Origin: Marinilabiliaceae bacterium ANBcel2
GTDB lineage: Bacteria; Bacteroidota; Bacteroidia; Bacteroidales; Marinilabiliaceae
Assembly (NCBI GenBank): GCA_029688995.1
Contig: JARULA010000002.1
Location: 496,001 to 560,000, forward strand
Direction: 5' to 3'
Length of the DNA: 64,000 nucleotides
A program made the position numbers and the translations under genes. The notes under the pieces were generated by a model. It saw only the letters and a list, made by a program, of their open reading frames with translations. It did not search any database and was not told the DNA's origin. Below are positions 44,428 to 53,619 of this stretch, one piece after another (position 1 is the stretch's first letter; every line of letters starts with the position of its first letter).

Positions 44428-45258
44428 TTATTCTACTATTATTTGTTTTGCATTAACTCTCTGTTTTAAAAAAAGGGATGCTGCACTGTTAAATGTTTCA
44501 CAATTTTCGGACGTGTAGAATTCTCTGCTTTTGGTACGTGTTATTCTGTTATTTATTTCGGGATGGCGTAGCAGATAATTTTGCAAACTCTCTTTTATAA
44601 CCGAACCTTGAGATACTATTTTCACTTTTGGCGGTAGATGCTTTTTTATTAAAGGCATTAGAATGGGATAGTGGGTGCATCCCAAAATTATAGTATCTAT
44701 TTTAAATGATTTACTTAATAGTTCTTCTATATTTTTTTTTACAAAAAAATCTGCACCTATTGAGAGGTGTTCTCCATTCTCTACCAGTGGTACCCACATG
44801 GGACAGTCTTGCTGGATAACGTTGATGCCGGGGTAAAGTTTGTTTAACTCTATAGGATAGGAGAGAGAGCGGATTGTACCTTTGGTTCCCATAACACCTA
44901 TATATCCATTTTTTGTTAAAGAGCCTGCTATTTCTACGCTTGGCCTTATAACCCCCAGTACCCTTCTTGTGGGATCTGATGATTGAGGGAGATAATCTTG
45001 CTGTATTGTTCTAAGAGCTTTTGCAGAAGCTGTGTTGCATGCCAAAATTATTAAAGGAGCATTAAATGCGAATAGTTTTTTTACTGCCTGTAGAGTGTAC
45101 TTGTAAACTACCTCAAATGATCTCTCTCCGTATGGGGCTCTTGCATTATCACCAAAATAGATAAAGTCGTGCTCGGGAAAGTTTTTTATCAGCTCATACA
45201 TAACTGTTAAACCTCCATAGCCCGAGTCAAATATTGCTATTGGTGATCTTTTTACCAT
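44428..45258 (-). CDS. murI: Glutamate racemase
   Basis: Makes D-glutamate for peptidoglycan. 276 residues with the paired catalytic cysteines in LACNTASA and GCTHYPIL, the N-terminal IFDSGYGGLTV and the FGDNARAPYGERS motif. It is the last gene of the envelope cluster (uppS-bamA-ompH), but an intrinsic terminator sits only 13 bases before its ATG, so expression depends on read-through or an internal promoter. Confidence 0.94.
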   Translation of the reverse strand: MVKRSPIAIFDSGYGGLTVMYELIKNFPEHDFIYFGDNARAPYGERSFEVVYKYTLQAVKKLFAFNAPLIILACNTASAKALRTIQQDYLPQSSDPTRRVLGVIRPSVEIAGSLTKNGYIGVMGTKGTIRSLSYPIELNKLYPGINVIQQDCPMWVPLVENGEHLSIGADFFVKKNIEELLSKSFKIDTIILGCTHYPILMPLIKKHLPPKVKIVSQGSVIKESLQNYLLRHPEINNRITRTKSREFYTSENCETFNSAASLFLKQRVNAKQIIVE

Positions 45259-45271
45259 TTACTATTATTTT

Positions 45272-45311
45272 AAAAAAGGATGATGATAAAATTTTATCAG
45301 CATCCTTTTTT
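45272..45311 (-). terminator. Strong hairpin terminator between ompH and murI
   Basis: AAAAAAGGATG (45272-45282) pairs with CATCCTTTTTT (45301-45311). Inside, TGATAAAA and TTTTATCA form a second perfect stem. T runs occur on both strands. Confidence 0.8.
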
Positions 45312-45336
45312 ATATTAAGTTATTTTGAATAGATGT

Positions 45337-45852
45337 CTAGTTAATTCCCAGTTCTGCTCTTACCATTGGAGCGCAATCAACACTTTCATCTGAATGATAT
45401 AGTATTACTTGTGAGCTTACATCAAAGATATAGATAAAACCATGCTCTTCTCCAACTTTGGCTATAGCTCTTTCTATTTTTTCGAGTATAGGTTCGTATA
45501 GCTCCTGCTCTTTACGTTGTAGAGTTTGTTGAGCCATACTTTGGTAGTTTTGTAAACGTTGCTCTATCTCTTGTATCTCTTTTTCCATTGTAGACCTGAT
45601 TAATTCAGGCATTGTTTCTCGCTGTTCAAGATACTCTCTAAACTTTTTTTCATGCTCTTCACTCATTACCTGCATCCTGTTTTGAAGGGTCTGAGCCTCG
45701 GCCTGTAGTTGCCTGTCTGCCTCTTGTTTTTCGGGCATTTCATTTATTAGTTGCTGAGTGTTGATATGGCCAAACTTTTGATTCTGAGCCGAAGAGATAG
45801 CTGCAGATCCTATAAGTAAGCTAACAATTACAATAAATTTTAATATTTTCAT
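45337..45852 (-). CDS. OmpH/Skp-family periplasmic chaperone, third copy
   Basis: Periplasmic chaperone for outer-membrane proteins, 171 residues. Signal peptide (about 1-22, ending SSAQ), then FGHINTQQLINEMPE, a long Gln/Glu-rich coiled coil (about 45-125) and the closing GEEHGFIYIFDVSSQVILY. The trimeric jellyfish Skp fold is typical of this size. It is the most distal of three tandem ompH genes and resembles the middle copy most, by the shared FGH-N and HG(Y/F)xYIF blocks. Confidence 0.88.
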   Translation of the reverse strand: MKILKFIVIVSLLIGSAAISSAQNQKFGHINTQQLINEMPEKQEADRQLQAEAQTLQNRMQVMSEEHEKKFREYLEQRETMPELIRSTMEKEIQEIEQRLQNYQSMAQQTLQRKEQELYEPILEKIERAIAKVGEEHGFIYIFDVSSQVILYHSDESVDCAPMVRAELGIN

Positions 45853-45898
45853 TTGATTACGATTTTGTGTTTACGAATGTTTTAATTGTCAATAGCTG

Positions 45899-46411
45899 TT
45901 ATAATCCCAGTTTTTCTTTAACAAGCGTAGTAACATCTTCGCTATTCTGAGATTTGTATGGAGTTAATCCTGAATTCTCTTCAAAAATGTATAGATATCC
46001 ATGTTCGTCTCCTACCTGAGCTATAGCTCTTTGAAGTTTTTCGAGAACGGGCATCTGTAGCTCTTGTTGTTTTTGTTGTAGTGTTTGTTGGGCATTTGAG
46101 TAAAATTGCTGCACCCTTTGCTGAACTGTTGTATACTCTTCTTCTTTTGCAGCTCTCTCTTCTTCGGTATATGTATCGAAGTTACTTTCATACTCCTGTT
46201 CTATTCTTTGAAGCTCTTCTTGCATGTTCATTAATTGCCTCTCCAGTCTTTGCGTCTCCTCCTCCATCACAGTATTTATGTTTTGATATTCAGGCATTAA
46301 TAATACAATATCAGCTATATTAACATGGCCGAATTTGCTATCTTGTGCCTTCGTTGATAGAGAAATTAATGAGACTGCTAATATGAAAAAAGATAGTTTT
46401 GCTATTCTCAT
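45899..46411 (-). CDS. OmpH/Skp-family periplasmic chaperone, second copy
   Basis: 170 residues: signal peptide (about 1-22, ending TKAQ), FGHVNIADIVLLMPEYQ, then a Gln/Glu-rich coiled coil (MNMQEELQRIEQEYE and QFYSNAQQTLQQKQQEL) and VGDEHGYLYIFEENSG at the end. Probably binds unfolded outer-membrane proteins and hands them to BamA, encoded upstream in the same direction. It lies 46 bases before the third copy and 30 after the first. Confidence 0.88.
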   Translation of the reverse strand: MRIAKLSFFILAVSLISLSTKAQDSKFGHVNIADIVLLMPEYQNINTVMEEETQRLERQLMNMQEELQRIEQEYESNFDTYTEEERAAKEEEYTTVQQRVQQFYSNAQQTLQQKQQELQMPVLEKLQRAIAQVGDEHGYLYIFEENSGLTPYKSQNSEDVTTLVKEKLGL

Positions 46412-46441
46412 TTTATTTGTGATTTTTAATTATATATATTA

Positions 46442-46945
46442 CTAATAACCTAATACTTCTAAAACCTGATCGCTAATATCATGACGCGGATCCAGATATA
46501 AAACTCCTGTAGTTCTGTCAAAAACAGCAGCAAAGTTTTCATCTCTTGCTATCTCTCTTATAGCAGATGCAACTCTCTCCTGTATTGGTTCAATAAGAGT
46601 TTGCTGTTGCTCCTCCATCTCTCCTTCGGGTCCAAAATATCTCTCCTGAAGAAGTTTTGCTTCTCTCTCTCTTTGAATTATATCTTCTTCTCTTTCGATG
46701 CGCATTTCATCTGAGAGGAAAACACTCTCCTGCTGGTAGTTTTTATATAGCCTTGAGACCTCCTCATAGATTGCTTCCACCTCTTGTTGGTACTCTCTTG
46801 ATAGCTGCTCTAACTGTTCCTGGGCAGCCTGGTACTCAGGAATATTTCGCATTACATGTTCAGTGTCAACAAAGGCGTATCTTTGGGCTGATGCCGAGAT
46901 CCCTGTTAATGCTATTATGAGAACTGTTAATACTGCTTTTTTCAT
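46442..46945 (-). CDS. OmpH/Skp-family periplasmic chaperone, first copy
   Basis: 167 residues: signal peptide (about 1-20, ending SASAQ), YAFVDTEHVMRNIPEYQAAQEQ, long coiled coil, and DENFAAVFDRTTGVLYLDPRHD at the end. It is the most divergent of the three copies; the end resembles the OmpH that follows bamA in many Bacteroidota. Directly downstream of bamA (135 bases). TAGATTTG on the minus strand at 46986-46993 could be a separate -7 box. Confidence 0.88.
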   Translation of the reverse strand: MKKAVLTVLIIALTGISASAQRYAFVDTEHVMRNIPEYQAAQEQLEQLSREYQQEVEAIYEEVSRLYKNYQQESVFLSDEMRIEREEDIIQREREAKLLQERYFGPEGEMEEQQQTLIEPIQERVASAIREIARDENFAAVFDRTTGVLYLDPRHDISDQVLEVLGY

Positions 46946-47080
46946 CAGAAATTATTTTAGTTATCTTCTTATTTAGGGTATAGTCCAAATCTACTTTTGT
47001 ATCATCTGATCTGTTCTTAATTTAAATTCGTATATGAAAATACAAAAATTAAACCATATTTTTCCTTTTTGTAAAACAAA

Positions 47081-49675
47081 TTAAAAGTTTTGCCCCATTA
47101 CAAAGTGGAAATTTCCTCCTGCTGCTCCGGGGTTATGGGGAACATCATCAAATCCGTATCCCCAATCTATTCCCATTAAGCCAAACATTGGTAAAAATAT
47201 TCTTACACCTACACCCGCTGATCTATGTAGGTTAAAGGGATTGTAATTACTAAACTCTGACCATGAATTTCCGGCTTCTGCATATAACATTCCGTAAACA
47301 GTTGCTGATGGTTGCAGTGTAAGAGGATATCTCAACTCAAAAGTCATTTTTGTGTACATATTACCATCTGTAACCATGCCTGCATAATTTCCCTGATCAT
47401 CATACATAGCTCTAACAGCTGTAAGAGAGTTATTCTCGTATCCTCTAAGGCCAATTGTTTCACTGCCGTAATAGTTGTAACCGGCCATGCCGTCGCCACC
47501 AAGGTTATATTTTTCAAATGGCGATTTTAAATTTTTGTCATAATACCCTAGAAAACCTCCTTCAAACTTGGTTCTCATAACCAGATCTCCTGAATTTGAG
47601 AGTGGAGTAAATGCATCACCTTTAAAACTCCATTTGTGATATTCAATTTTTCTATATAGCTCCTGTTCATCACTAATTTGAGAATAATCTTTATCACTGA
47701 AAAGTGAGTATGGAGGAGTGAATTCTACTCCAGCTGAAAATTCAGATCCTCTTCGTGTATATAACGGGTTATCTATAGATCTTCTGGTTAAACTTAGGTT
47801 CATCCTAAAGTTATGAGATGTTCCGTTTGTCATTATAAAATAGTTCCAATTTTTCAGATCGTATCGTTGATAGCTAATACCTGTATATAATGAAAAGAAG
47901 TCATCGGGCCATGTTAGCCGTCTTCCTAGTCCGACAGAGAAACCAAATGTTTTTAGATATTCATCAGGGTCCCCCCGAAGAGAGTATGGGTCATAACCCA
48001 TTCCATAACCACCATATCCATACATTCCTCCATAACCGTATGAACTGGGATAGTAACTGCTACTAACACCGGTTTGAACTGAACGGTATGCAGATACACT
48101 TAAAGAGTTTGGTCTGGATCCTCCCAGCCATGGTTCTGTAAATGATACGCTAAAGTTTCTGTAATAACTTCCGTTTGTTTGAAAACGAAGCGATAGGGTT
48201 TGACCGTCTCCTGTGGGAAGAGGACGCCATGCCTCCTTATTAAAGAAGTTACGCATCGAAAAATTTGAGAATCTTAATCCTAAAGATCCTATGAACATAC
48301 CGCCTCCCCATCCACCGGAGAGCTCTATCTGATCATTAGCCTGCTCCTCCAGATTAAGGTCTATATCTACTGTCCCTTTATCCGGGTCGGGCATAGGCTG
48401 CGGATCTATTTTTTCAGGATTAAAATGACCTAATTGCGCTAGCTCACGTACAGTTCTTATAAGTGCAGCTTTATTAAAAAGTTCGCCCGGTCTTACCCTT
48501 AACTCCCTACGCACAACGTGCTCATGAGTTTTTGTGTTTCCTCTTATATTTATATTCTCTATTGTTGCCTGATCTCCTTCATATATGCGCATTTCTAAAT
48601 CGACCGTATCATTTTCGACTCTCACATCTACAGGAATAATTTGACTAAAAAGATAGCCATTATTCATATATTCGTTGTGAACTGCATCATCATCTATAAA
48701 CAACCTTTCATCCAGTCTGGTTTGATTAAAGATATCTCCTTTTTCTATTCTTAAAATATAGGAGAGGTATTCGCCCGGATATATTGTGTTTCCTACCCAG
48801 GTTATTTCTCCAAAGTAGTATTTATCTCCCTCTTCTATCTCTATTGTTATATCTACAGTATTATCGTCATTTGGAGTCACCTCTTCGCTGGTTATTTGTG
48901 CATCGCGGTACCCTTCTTCGTTATAGCTTTCAATAACAGCTTCAAGATCTTCTCTGTAGTTTTCCTCTACAAATCTTTTTGTTCTAAAAAAGTTAACGAG
49001 TCGGCGTCTCTGGTTTGTATTACTCATTATTCGGTTTAACTGCCTGTCTGATAAAGCCTCATTTCCCTTGAATTCTAACAGGTTGATTTTGACACGCTCT
49101 TTTTTATCAACTTCAACATCCAGAATTACATGATTGTCTCGTTCCGGATCATCTTTTTGAACAATATTCACTTCGGTGTTGTAGAAACCTTTCTCTCCAA
49201 AATAATCCAGAATTACCCTTTCTGCTCTGGAAGTTAGGTATGGAGTAACCTGACTGCCTCTCATCATTCCGATTTTATCGTTGAGATCATTCTCTTCGGA
49301 GCGTCTCATTCCAAAGTAGTTTATTTCAGAGAGGCGAGGTCTTTCCTGAAGATATATCTCAAGATATATATTGTTTCCTTCTATGTTAGATGCTGATATT
49401 TTTACATCAGAAAAGAGTCCGTAATCCCAATATTTTTTGATTGCATTGGTAATATCTTCGCCGGGAACAGAAATCTGCTGTCCAACTCTCAGTCCGGATA
49501 GACCAGCTAGAATCTCCGGATCATTAGTTAAATCTCCGGTTACTTCTATTTCTGCTATCCGATAATTACGGGGAGTTCCTGAATATGATATTTCTGAATT
49601 GTCTGTTTGTCCTGATAACTTAAAAAAAAATAGTAAAAAAGTAACTGTAAAAAAGATTATGCGTTGCAACATCAT
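47081..49675 (-). CDS. bamA: Outer-membrane protein assembly factor BamA
   Basis: Omp85 insertase that folds outer-membrane barrels. 864 residues: signal peptide (about 1-22), five POTRA domains (about 37-450, with VTGDLTNDPEILAGL, LLEFKGNEALSD, FGEITWVGNTIYPG and INIRGNTKTHEHVVRRELRV), then the barrel ending MGQNF with terminal Phe. The barrel has a Gly/Tyr-rich stretch at about 541-565. The conserved GLRGYE motif in the L6 loop appears as GLRGYENNSLT. The start ATG overlaps the uppS stop by one base (TAATG), which suggests translational coupling. Confidence 0.95.
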   Translation of the reverse strand: MMLQRIIFFTVTFLLFFFKLSGQTDNSEISYSGTPRNYRIAEIEVTGDLTNDPEILAGLSGLRVGQQISVPGEDITNAIKKYWDYGLFSDVKISASNIEGNNIYLEIYLQERPRLSEINYFGMRRSEENDLNDKIGMMRGSQVTPYLTSRAERVILDYFGEKGFYNTEVNIVQKDDPERDNHVILDVEVDKKERVKINLLEFKGNEALSDRQLNRIMSNTNQRRRLVNFFRTKRFVEENYREDLEAVIESYNEEGYRDAQITSEEVTPNDDNTVDITIEIEEGDKYYFGEITWVGNTIYPGEYLSYILRIEKGDIFNQTRLDERLFIDDDAVHNEYMNNGYLFSQIIPVDVRVENDTVDLEMRIYEGDQATIENINIRGNTKTHEHVVRRELRVRPGELFNKAALIRTVRELAQLGHFNPEKIDPQPMPDPDKGTVDIDLNLEEQANDQIELSGGWGGGMFIGSLGLRFSNFSMRNFFNKEAWRPLPTGDGQTLSLRFQTNGSYYRNFSVSFTEPWLGGSRPNSLSVSAYRSVQTGVSSSYYPSSYGYGGMYGYGGYGMGYDPYSLRGDPDEYLKTFGFSVGLGRRLTWPDDFFSLYTGISYQRYDLKNWNYFIMTNGTSHNFRMNLSLTRRSIDNPLYTRRGSEFSAGVEFTPPYSLFSDKDYSQISDEQELYRKIEYHKWSFKGDAFTPLSNSGDLVMRTKFEGGFLGYYDKNLKSPFEKYNLGGDGMAGYNYYGSETIGLRGYENNSLTAVRAMYDDQGNYAGMVTDGNMYTKMTFELRYPLTLQPSATVYGMLYAEAGNSWSEFSNYNPFNLHRSAGVGVRIFLPMFGLMGIDWGYGFDDVPHNPGAAGGNFHFVMGQNF

Positions 49676-50424
49676 TATTTGTTTAAAATTAACTGATCAC
49701 TCGTTTTTCCGAATCGTCTCTCTCTATTTTGAAAATCCCAAAGAGCTTCGTAAAAGTTTTCCTTGCGAAAATCAGGCCATAATACTTCGGAAAAATATAA
49801 TTCTGCATAAGCAATTTGCCAAAGAAGGAAATTACTTAATCTCTTTTCGCCGCTGGTTCTTATAAGTAGTTCAGGGTCAGGGATATTTTTGGTCTCAAGA
49901 TATTTGCAAATAAGCTGGTCATTAATATCTGCGGTATCTATTTTATTATCACAGATATCTTGTGCTATAGTTTTGATGGCTTTAGTTATTTCCCATCTGG
50001 AGCTATAGTTGAGAGCCAAAATTAGGTTTAGCCTTTTGTTTTGTGAGGTCTGTTTTGTACAGGCTATAAGCTCTTCCTGTACCTTCAAGGGTAAATTTTC
50101 AATGCATCCGATAAATGATAATTTAACATCATTTTTCATTAATGTTTTAGTCTCAGACGCTATGGTTGAAACCAGCAGTGACATTAATGCATTTATCTCA
50201 TTTTGGGGTCTGCTCCAGTTTTCTGTTGAAAAAGCATAAAGTGTTAAATAGTTAATTCCTATTTCAGCTGCTGCCGTAGTTATTTCTCGTACAGCTTTTA
50301 CTCCGTTTTTATGTCCGAAAATTCTGGCTGAGCCTCTTTTACGTGCCCAGCGTCCATTACCGTCCATTATTACTGCTACATGTTTAGGCAGTTTCTCTTT
50401 GTTAAGTTGTTCTGCTATTGACAT
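49675..50424 (-). CDS. uppS: Isoprenyl transferase (undecaprenyl diphosphate synthase)
   Basis: Builds C55 undecaprenyl diphosphate, the lipid carrier for peptidoglycan and surface polysaccharides. Cis-prenyltransferase of 249 residues with HVAVIMDGNGRWARKRG (catalytic Asp), GHKNGVKAVREI, LTLYAFSTENWSRP, LALNYSSRWEI and the C-terminal PDPELLIRTSGEKRLSNFLLWQ and AYAELYFSEVLWPDF. It lies between the DUF6089 barrel and bamA in the envelope cluster. Confidence 0.95.
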   Translation of the reverse strand: MSIAEQLNKEKLPKHVAVIMDGNGRWARKRGSARIFGHKNGVKAVREITTAAAEIGINYLTLYAFSTENWSRPQNEINALMSLLVSTIASETKTLMKNDVKLSFIGCIENLPLKVQEELIACTKQTSQNKRLNLILALNYSSRWEITKAIKTIAQDICDNKIDTADINDQLICKYLETKNIPDPELLIRTSGEKRLSNFLLWQIAYAELYFSEVLWPDFRKENFYEALWDFQNRERRFGKTSDQLILNK

Positions 50425-50444
50425 ATGTTTTTTTCTTGGGCAGT

Positions 50445-51182
50445 TTAAAAACCATCATAACATTTGGTGTCTTTTGTAAATATGCTAAAGGTTGCATGTA
50501 CACCAAAAATGGAATACCAGTCGTTGTTGTGTATAATAGCAGACTCATTCATATCAAAAGGATCAGATGGGTCAATGGGAGTGTTAAAACCCTTGAGATC
50601 TAAATCATTTGCGAATGTTTTGCGAAACGTCCACTCTATGCCCACTTGCATGTTTTCTGTTGGTTTCCATTTTAGCCCTGCACCAAAAGGCAAAGATAAT
50701 ACAAAAGTCGGTTTTTCAGATAGTTCTCCTTCAACTTCTTTATAACTTTTGTAAAAAGTTGACGCTAAGCCCGCTGTGATATAGGGTGAGAAGTTTGTGT
50801 CGTTGGTATGTGGTTTATCAAACGAGAGAAAGTTAAATTCAGTTAAAAAAGAAATATCTCCTACTGTTCTTTTAAATTCATAGTGATTATTGTGATGATA
50901 CTCTTTTAGAAATGTACGGGATGTGGGGTATTCCCCACTTATTGTTACTGCCGTTACCCCTGTTCTAAATGCTATTCGATCGTTGATTAAATATCTCAAT
51001 AAGATCCCTGCTGATGGATGCATATTATAGAACTGTTTTGTGCGATTAAGCTCTCCATTATACCATGAAACTCCTATAAGAGGTCCCATTTCAAGCTTTG
51101 TTTGTGCTTTAATGTAGTGTGATGGCATTAATAGCACAAAAATAAAGACCGGGAGTATAAAGAGTTTTATATTTGATCTCAT
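50445..51182 (-). CDS. Outer-membrane beta-barrel protein of the DUF6089 type
   Basis: Exported protein of 245 residues. The ATG at 51182 starts a signal peptide (about 1-27, ending IKAQ); an upstream TTG at 51203 is rejected. The mature part is a predicted 8-10-stranded barrel: LEMGPLIGVSWYNGELN, SAGILLRYLINDRIAFRTGV, PYITAGLASTFY and LPFGAGLKWKPTENMQVGIEW. The family is found next to uppS and bamA across Bacteroidota. Function unknown; a role in envelope assembly is inferred from location. Confidence 0.8.
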   Translation of the reverse strand: MRSNIKLFILPVFIFVLLMPSHYIKAQTKLEMGPLIGVSWYNGELNRTKQFYNMHPSAGILLRYLINDRIAFRTGVTAVTISGEYPTSRTFLKEYHHNNHYEFKRTVGDISFLTEFNFLSFDKPHTNDTNFSPYITAGLASTFYKSYKEVEGELSEKPTFVLSLPFGAGLKWKPTENMQVGIEWTFRKTFANDLDLKGFNTPIDPSDPFDMNESAIIHNNDWYSIFGVHATFSIFTKDTKCYDGF

Positions 51183-51261
51183 GGTATTATACTTAAATAG
51201 CAAAATAGTTAAGAGTGGCTAAATATTAACAACGATTGACCATTTAAATTATTGCGATTTT

Positions 51262-52137
51262 TTAATTGCGCTTGTCTGCTCCCCACATCAACTTTGATCT
51301 TAGTGTGGAATAAAAAGATTGTTTATCCCTCTCTATTATTTTAATGTTAAAATCGGCTTTTTTTATAATAAGTTCTGTTCCTGTATCTAATGTAGCATTA
51401 CGGGAGTCCAGGGATGCAAGAAAGTGTTTGCCCCTGCTCTCTATTTTTAATTTAATCTCTACATCATTGGGGACTATAACTGGTCGTACCGTTAAGTTGT
51501 GAGGTGCTATAGGTGTAATTACAAAACTATTGGCAGAGGGGACTATTATTGGGCCTCCTACGCTTAAAGAGTAGGCTGTTGAGCCTGTTGGAGTTGCTAT
51601 TATTAGTCCGTCGGCCCAGTAAGAGCTTAAGAATTGATTGTTTAACCATGTGTGTACTGTTATCATAGATGAGCTATCAGCCTTTTGAACTGTTAGTTCG
51701 TTTAATCCAAAATTGAGATCTTTAAATTGAGTTATGTTTGGCTCTAACTTTAGCAGTTCCACCTCTCTTATTTTATATTTTTTTTGCAGAATGTCTGTTA
51801 TTGCCGAAGGAAGCTCTTCTGTTGAGATGTCTGCTAAAAAACCTAGTCTGCCGGTATTTATGCCTACTATAGGGATGCTTTTTTCTGCAATTATGGTTGC
51901 TGCATCTAAGAATGTTCCGTCCCCTCCGATGCTCAAAAGCATATCACATGATTCTAACAACTTTTTATCTGAAAAAGTTGCTTTATACTCTATTGGAATG
52001 TTTTGTGATTGGATAAATGATAAAAAGGAGTCGTCTATATATATATCAACTCCGTTTTGTGATAGAAAGCTGAAAAGTTGCGAGCACTTTTCATTAAAAG
52101 ATTGTTTAAACTGTTTTCCATATAGAGCTACCTTCAT
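51262..52137 (-). CDS. nadK: NAD kinase
   Basis: Phosphorylates NAD to NADP. 291 residues with the diagnostic LSIGGDGTFLDAA, GINTGRLGFLADIS, NELTVQK (the NE/D motif), the GSTAYSLSVGGPIIVP motif and ITPIAPHNLTVRPVIVP. It lies 13 bases downstream of the CBS protein. nadC, another NAD gene, is 7 kb away in the same window but not in the operon. Confidence 0.95.
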   Translation of the reverse strand: MKVALYGKQFKQSFNEKCSQLFSFLSQNGVDIYIDDSFLSFIQSQNIPIEYKATFSDKKLLESCDMLLSIGGDGTFLDAATIIAEKSIPIVGINTGRLGFLADISTEELPSAITDILQKKYKIREVELLKLEPNITQFKDLNFGLNELTVQKADSSSMITVHTWLNNQFLSSYWADGLIIATPTGSTAYSLSVGGPIIVPSANSFVITPIAPHNLTVRPVIVPNDVEIKLKIESRGKHFLASLDSRNATLDTGTELIIKKADFNIKIIERDKQSFYSTLRSKLMWGADKRN

Positions 52138-52150
52138 GATGTTCGAGAGA

Positions 52151-52816
52151 TTAAATATTTAGGTATTTAATTAATGATTCATAATTTCTCTTTATTTTTT
52201 CATCTATTGTGGATTGCTCTCCAAAGGTTGCTGTTATTTTATAACCAAATCTTTCAAATGAACTTTTGACCGTTTTAATATCTTTTAAGTTCAATTTTAT
52301 AGTTATTCGCAAGGTTCCTGAATTATTGTTCTGTGAAACATAAAGGCTTAATATTTTTCCGTCTGAATCCTCAACTATTCTTGCTATCTCAGATAGTGAA
52401 TAGTCTCTATATCCTACCTCTATAATTATAATTCCTCCAGGTGTTTGCGCGGCAATAAGATTGTTAAAGCTTTGTATCAGCTCATGCTGAGTTATAAGTC
52501 CCATATACTCATTCTTCTCACATAAAACTGGAATAACAGTCAGTTTTAATCTTGCTGCAATCTCTATCACATCATAGATATGTTGATTGTTATAAACATA
52601 TGGTGTCATTAGTGATAATCTGTGATTGCCAAGAGGCTCTTTTGATAAATTTAAGTCGTATATATCGCTATCTGAGATCAAACCTAAAAATGTTTTATTG
52701 TTGACTATAGGCAGATGCGAAATCCTAAATGCCTCCATAAAACTTAAAGCCTCTTCTGCTGTATCGGATGTTTTAAGAGCAGGAATTATATCTGATATCA
52801 AATCTTTTGCCAGCAT
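52151..52816 (-). CDS. CBS domain protein with C-terminal ACT-like region
   Basis: Cytoplasmic protein of 221 residues with two CBS domains (about 1-55, with FRISHLPIVNNKTFLGLISDSDI; and about 68-125, with LKLTVIPVLCEKNEYMGLITQ), which usually bind adenosyl nucleotides, followed by an ACT-like part (about 128-215, GGIIIIEVGYRDYSLSEIARI). This layout resembles AcuB-type sensors. First gene of the nadK-uppS-bamA cluster and divergent from pdxJ; it may sense nucleotide or NAD state, which is inference. Confidence 0.82.
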   Translation of the reverse strand: MLAKDLISDIIPALKTSDTAEEALSFMEAFRISHLPIVNNKTFLGLISDSDIYDLNLSKEPLGNHRLSLMTPYVYNNQHIYDVIEIAARLKLTVIPVLCEKNEYMGLITQHELIQSFNNLIAAQTPGGIIIIEVGYRDYSLSEIARIVEDSDGKILSLYVSQNNNSGTLRITIKLNLKDIKTVKSSFERFGYKITATFGEQSTIDEKIKRNYESLIKYLNI

Positions 52817-52842
52817 AAAACAGAATAAATGAAATACTTTTT

Positions 52843-52850
52843 AACTTTGT
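52843..52850 (+). promoter_or_regulatory. Candidate -7 box for pdxJ
   Basis: TAACTTTG, 24 bases before the pdxJ ATG at 52875, in the 58-bp divergent region with the CBS gene. Confidence 0.45.
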
Positions 52851-52874
52851 CACTATAAATTGATACTTATAGTA

Positions 52875-53588
52875 ATGACAAAACTTAGTGTAAACATAAA
52901 TAAAATTGCTACACTACGCAATTCGCGAGGTGGAAATATTCCAGATGTGATTAAAGCTGCAGTAGATGTTCAGTCTTATGGTGGAGAGGGTATTACAGTG
53001 CACCCCCGACCTGATGAACGTCATATTAGAAGAGCCGATGTTTATGATCTTAAGAGGGTTATTGTAACTGAATTTAATATTGAGGGTTATCCATCACCTG
53101 AATTTATAAAGCTTGTGAAAGAGGTTAAGCCTCATCAGGTAACTTTAGTTCCTGACCCTCCTGAGGCACTTACTTCTAATTCGGGATGGGATACTATTAA
53201 AAACAGAGATTTTTTGCAAGGTGTAATTAGTGAGTTTAAGCAGTGTGGAATACGTACCTCTATCTTTACTGATACTACTGCCGATTTTATAATTAATGCC
53301 GCTAAAACCGGAACCGATCGTATAGAGTTATACACAGAACCTTATGCTTCTGCTTTTGGTGGTAGCAGGGAGTTGGCTGTATCTCCTTTTGTTGAGGCTG
53401 CACGACTTGCAGATAAAGTTGGAGTAGGGGTAAATGCAGGTCATGATCTTAATTTAGAAAATCTTAAATTTTTTAATGATAAAATTCCATTTTTAAAAGA
53501 GGTTTCTATAGGGCATGCGTTAATTGCAGATGCTTTATATATGGGTCTTGAAAAAACAATTTCTTTGTATAAAGATCAATTGAGTTAA
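52875..53588 (+). CDS. pdxJ: Pyridoxine 5'-phosphate synthase
   Basis: Final ring-closing step of the DXP-dependent vitamin B6 pathway. TIM barrel of 237 residues, starting [20 protein letters not shown] at the ATG 52875 (a frame opening at 52860 is not needed). Motifs: [53 protein letters not shown] and [13 protein letters not shown], then [16 protein letters not shown]. Divergent gene heading the nadK cluster on the other side, an arrangement conserved in Bacteroidota as I recall. Confidence 0.95.
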   Translation: MTKLSVNINKIATLRNSRGGNIPDVIKAAVDVQSYGGEGITVHPRPDERHIRRADVYDLKRVIVTEFNIEGYPSPEFIKLVKEVKPHQVTLVPDPPEALTSNSGWDTIKNRDFLQGVISEFKQCGIRTSIFTDTTADFIINAAKTGTDRIELYTEPYASAFGGSRELAVSPFVEAARLADKVGVGVNAGHDLNLENLKFFNDKIPFLKEVSIGHALIADALYMGLEKTISLYKDQLS

Positions 53589-53619
53589 TCGTTATCGATA
53601 AATTTATAACTGGATAAAA

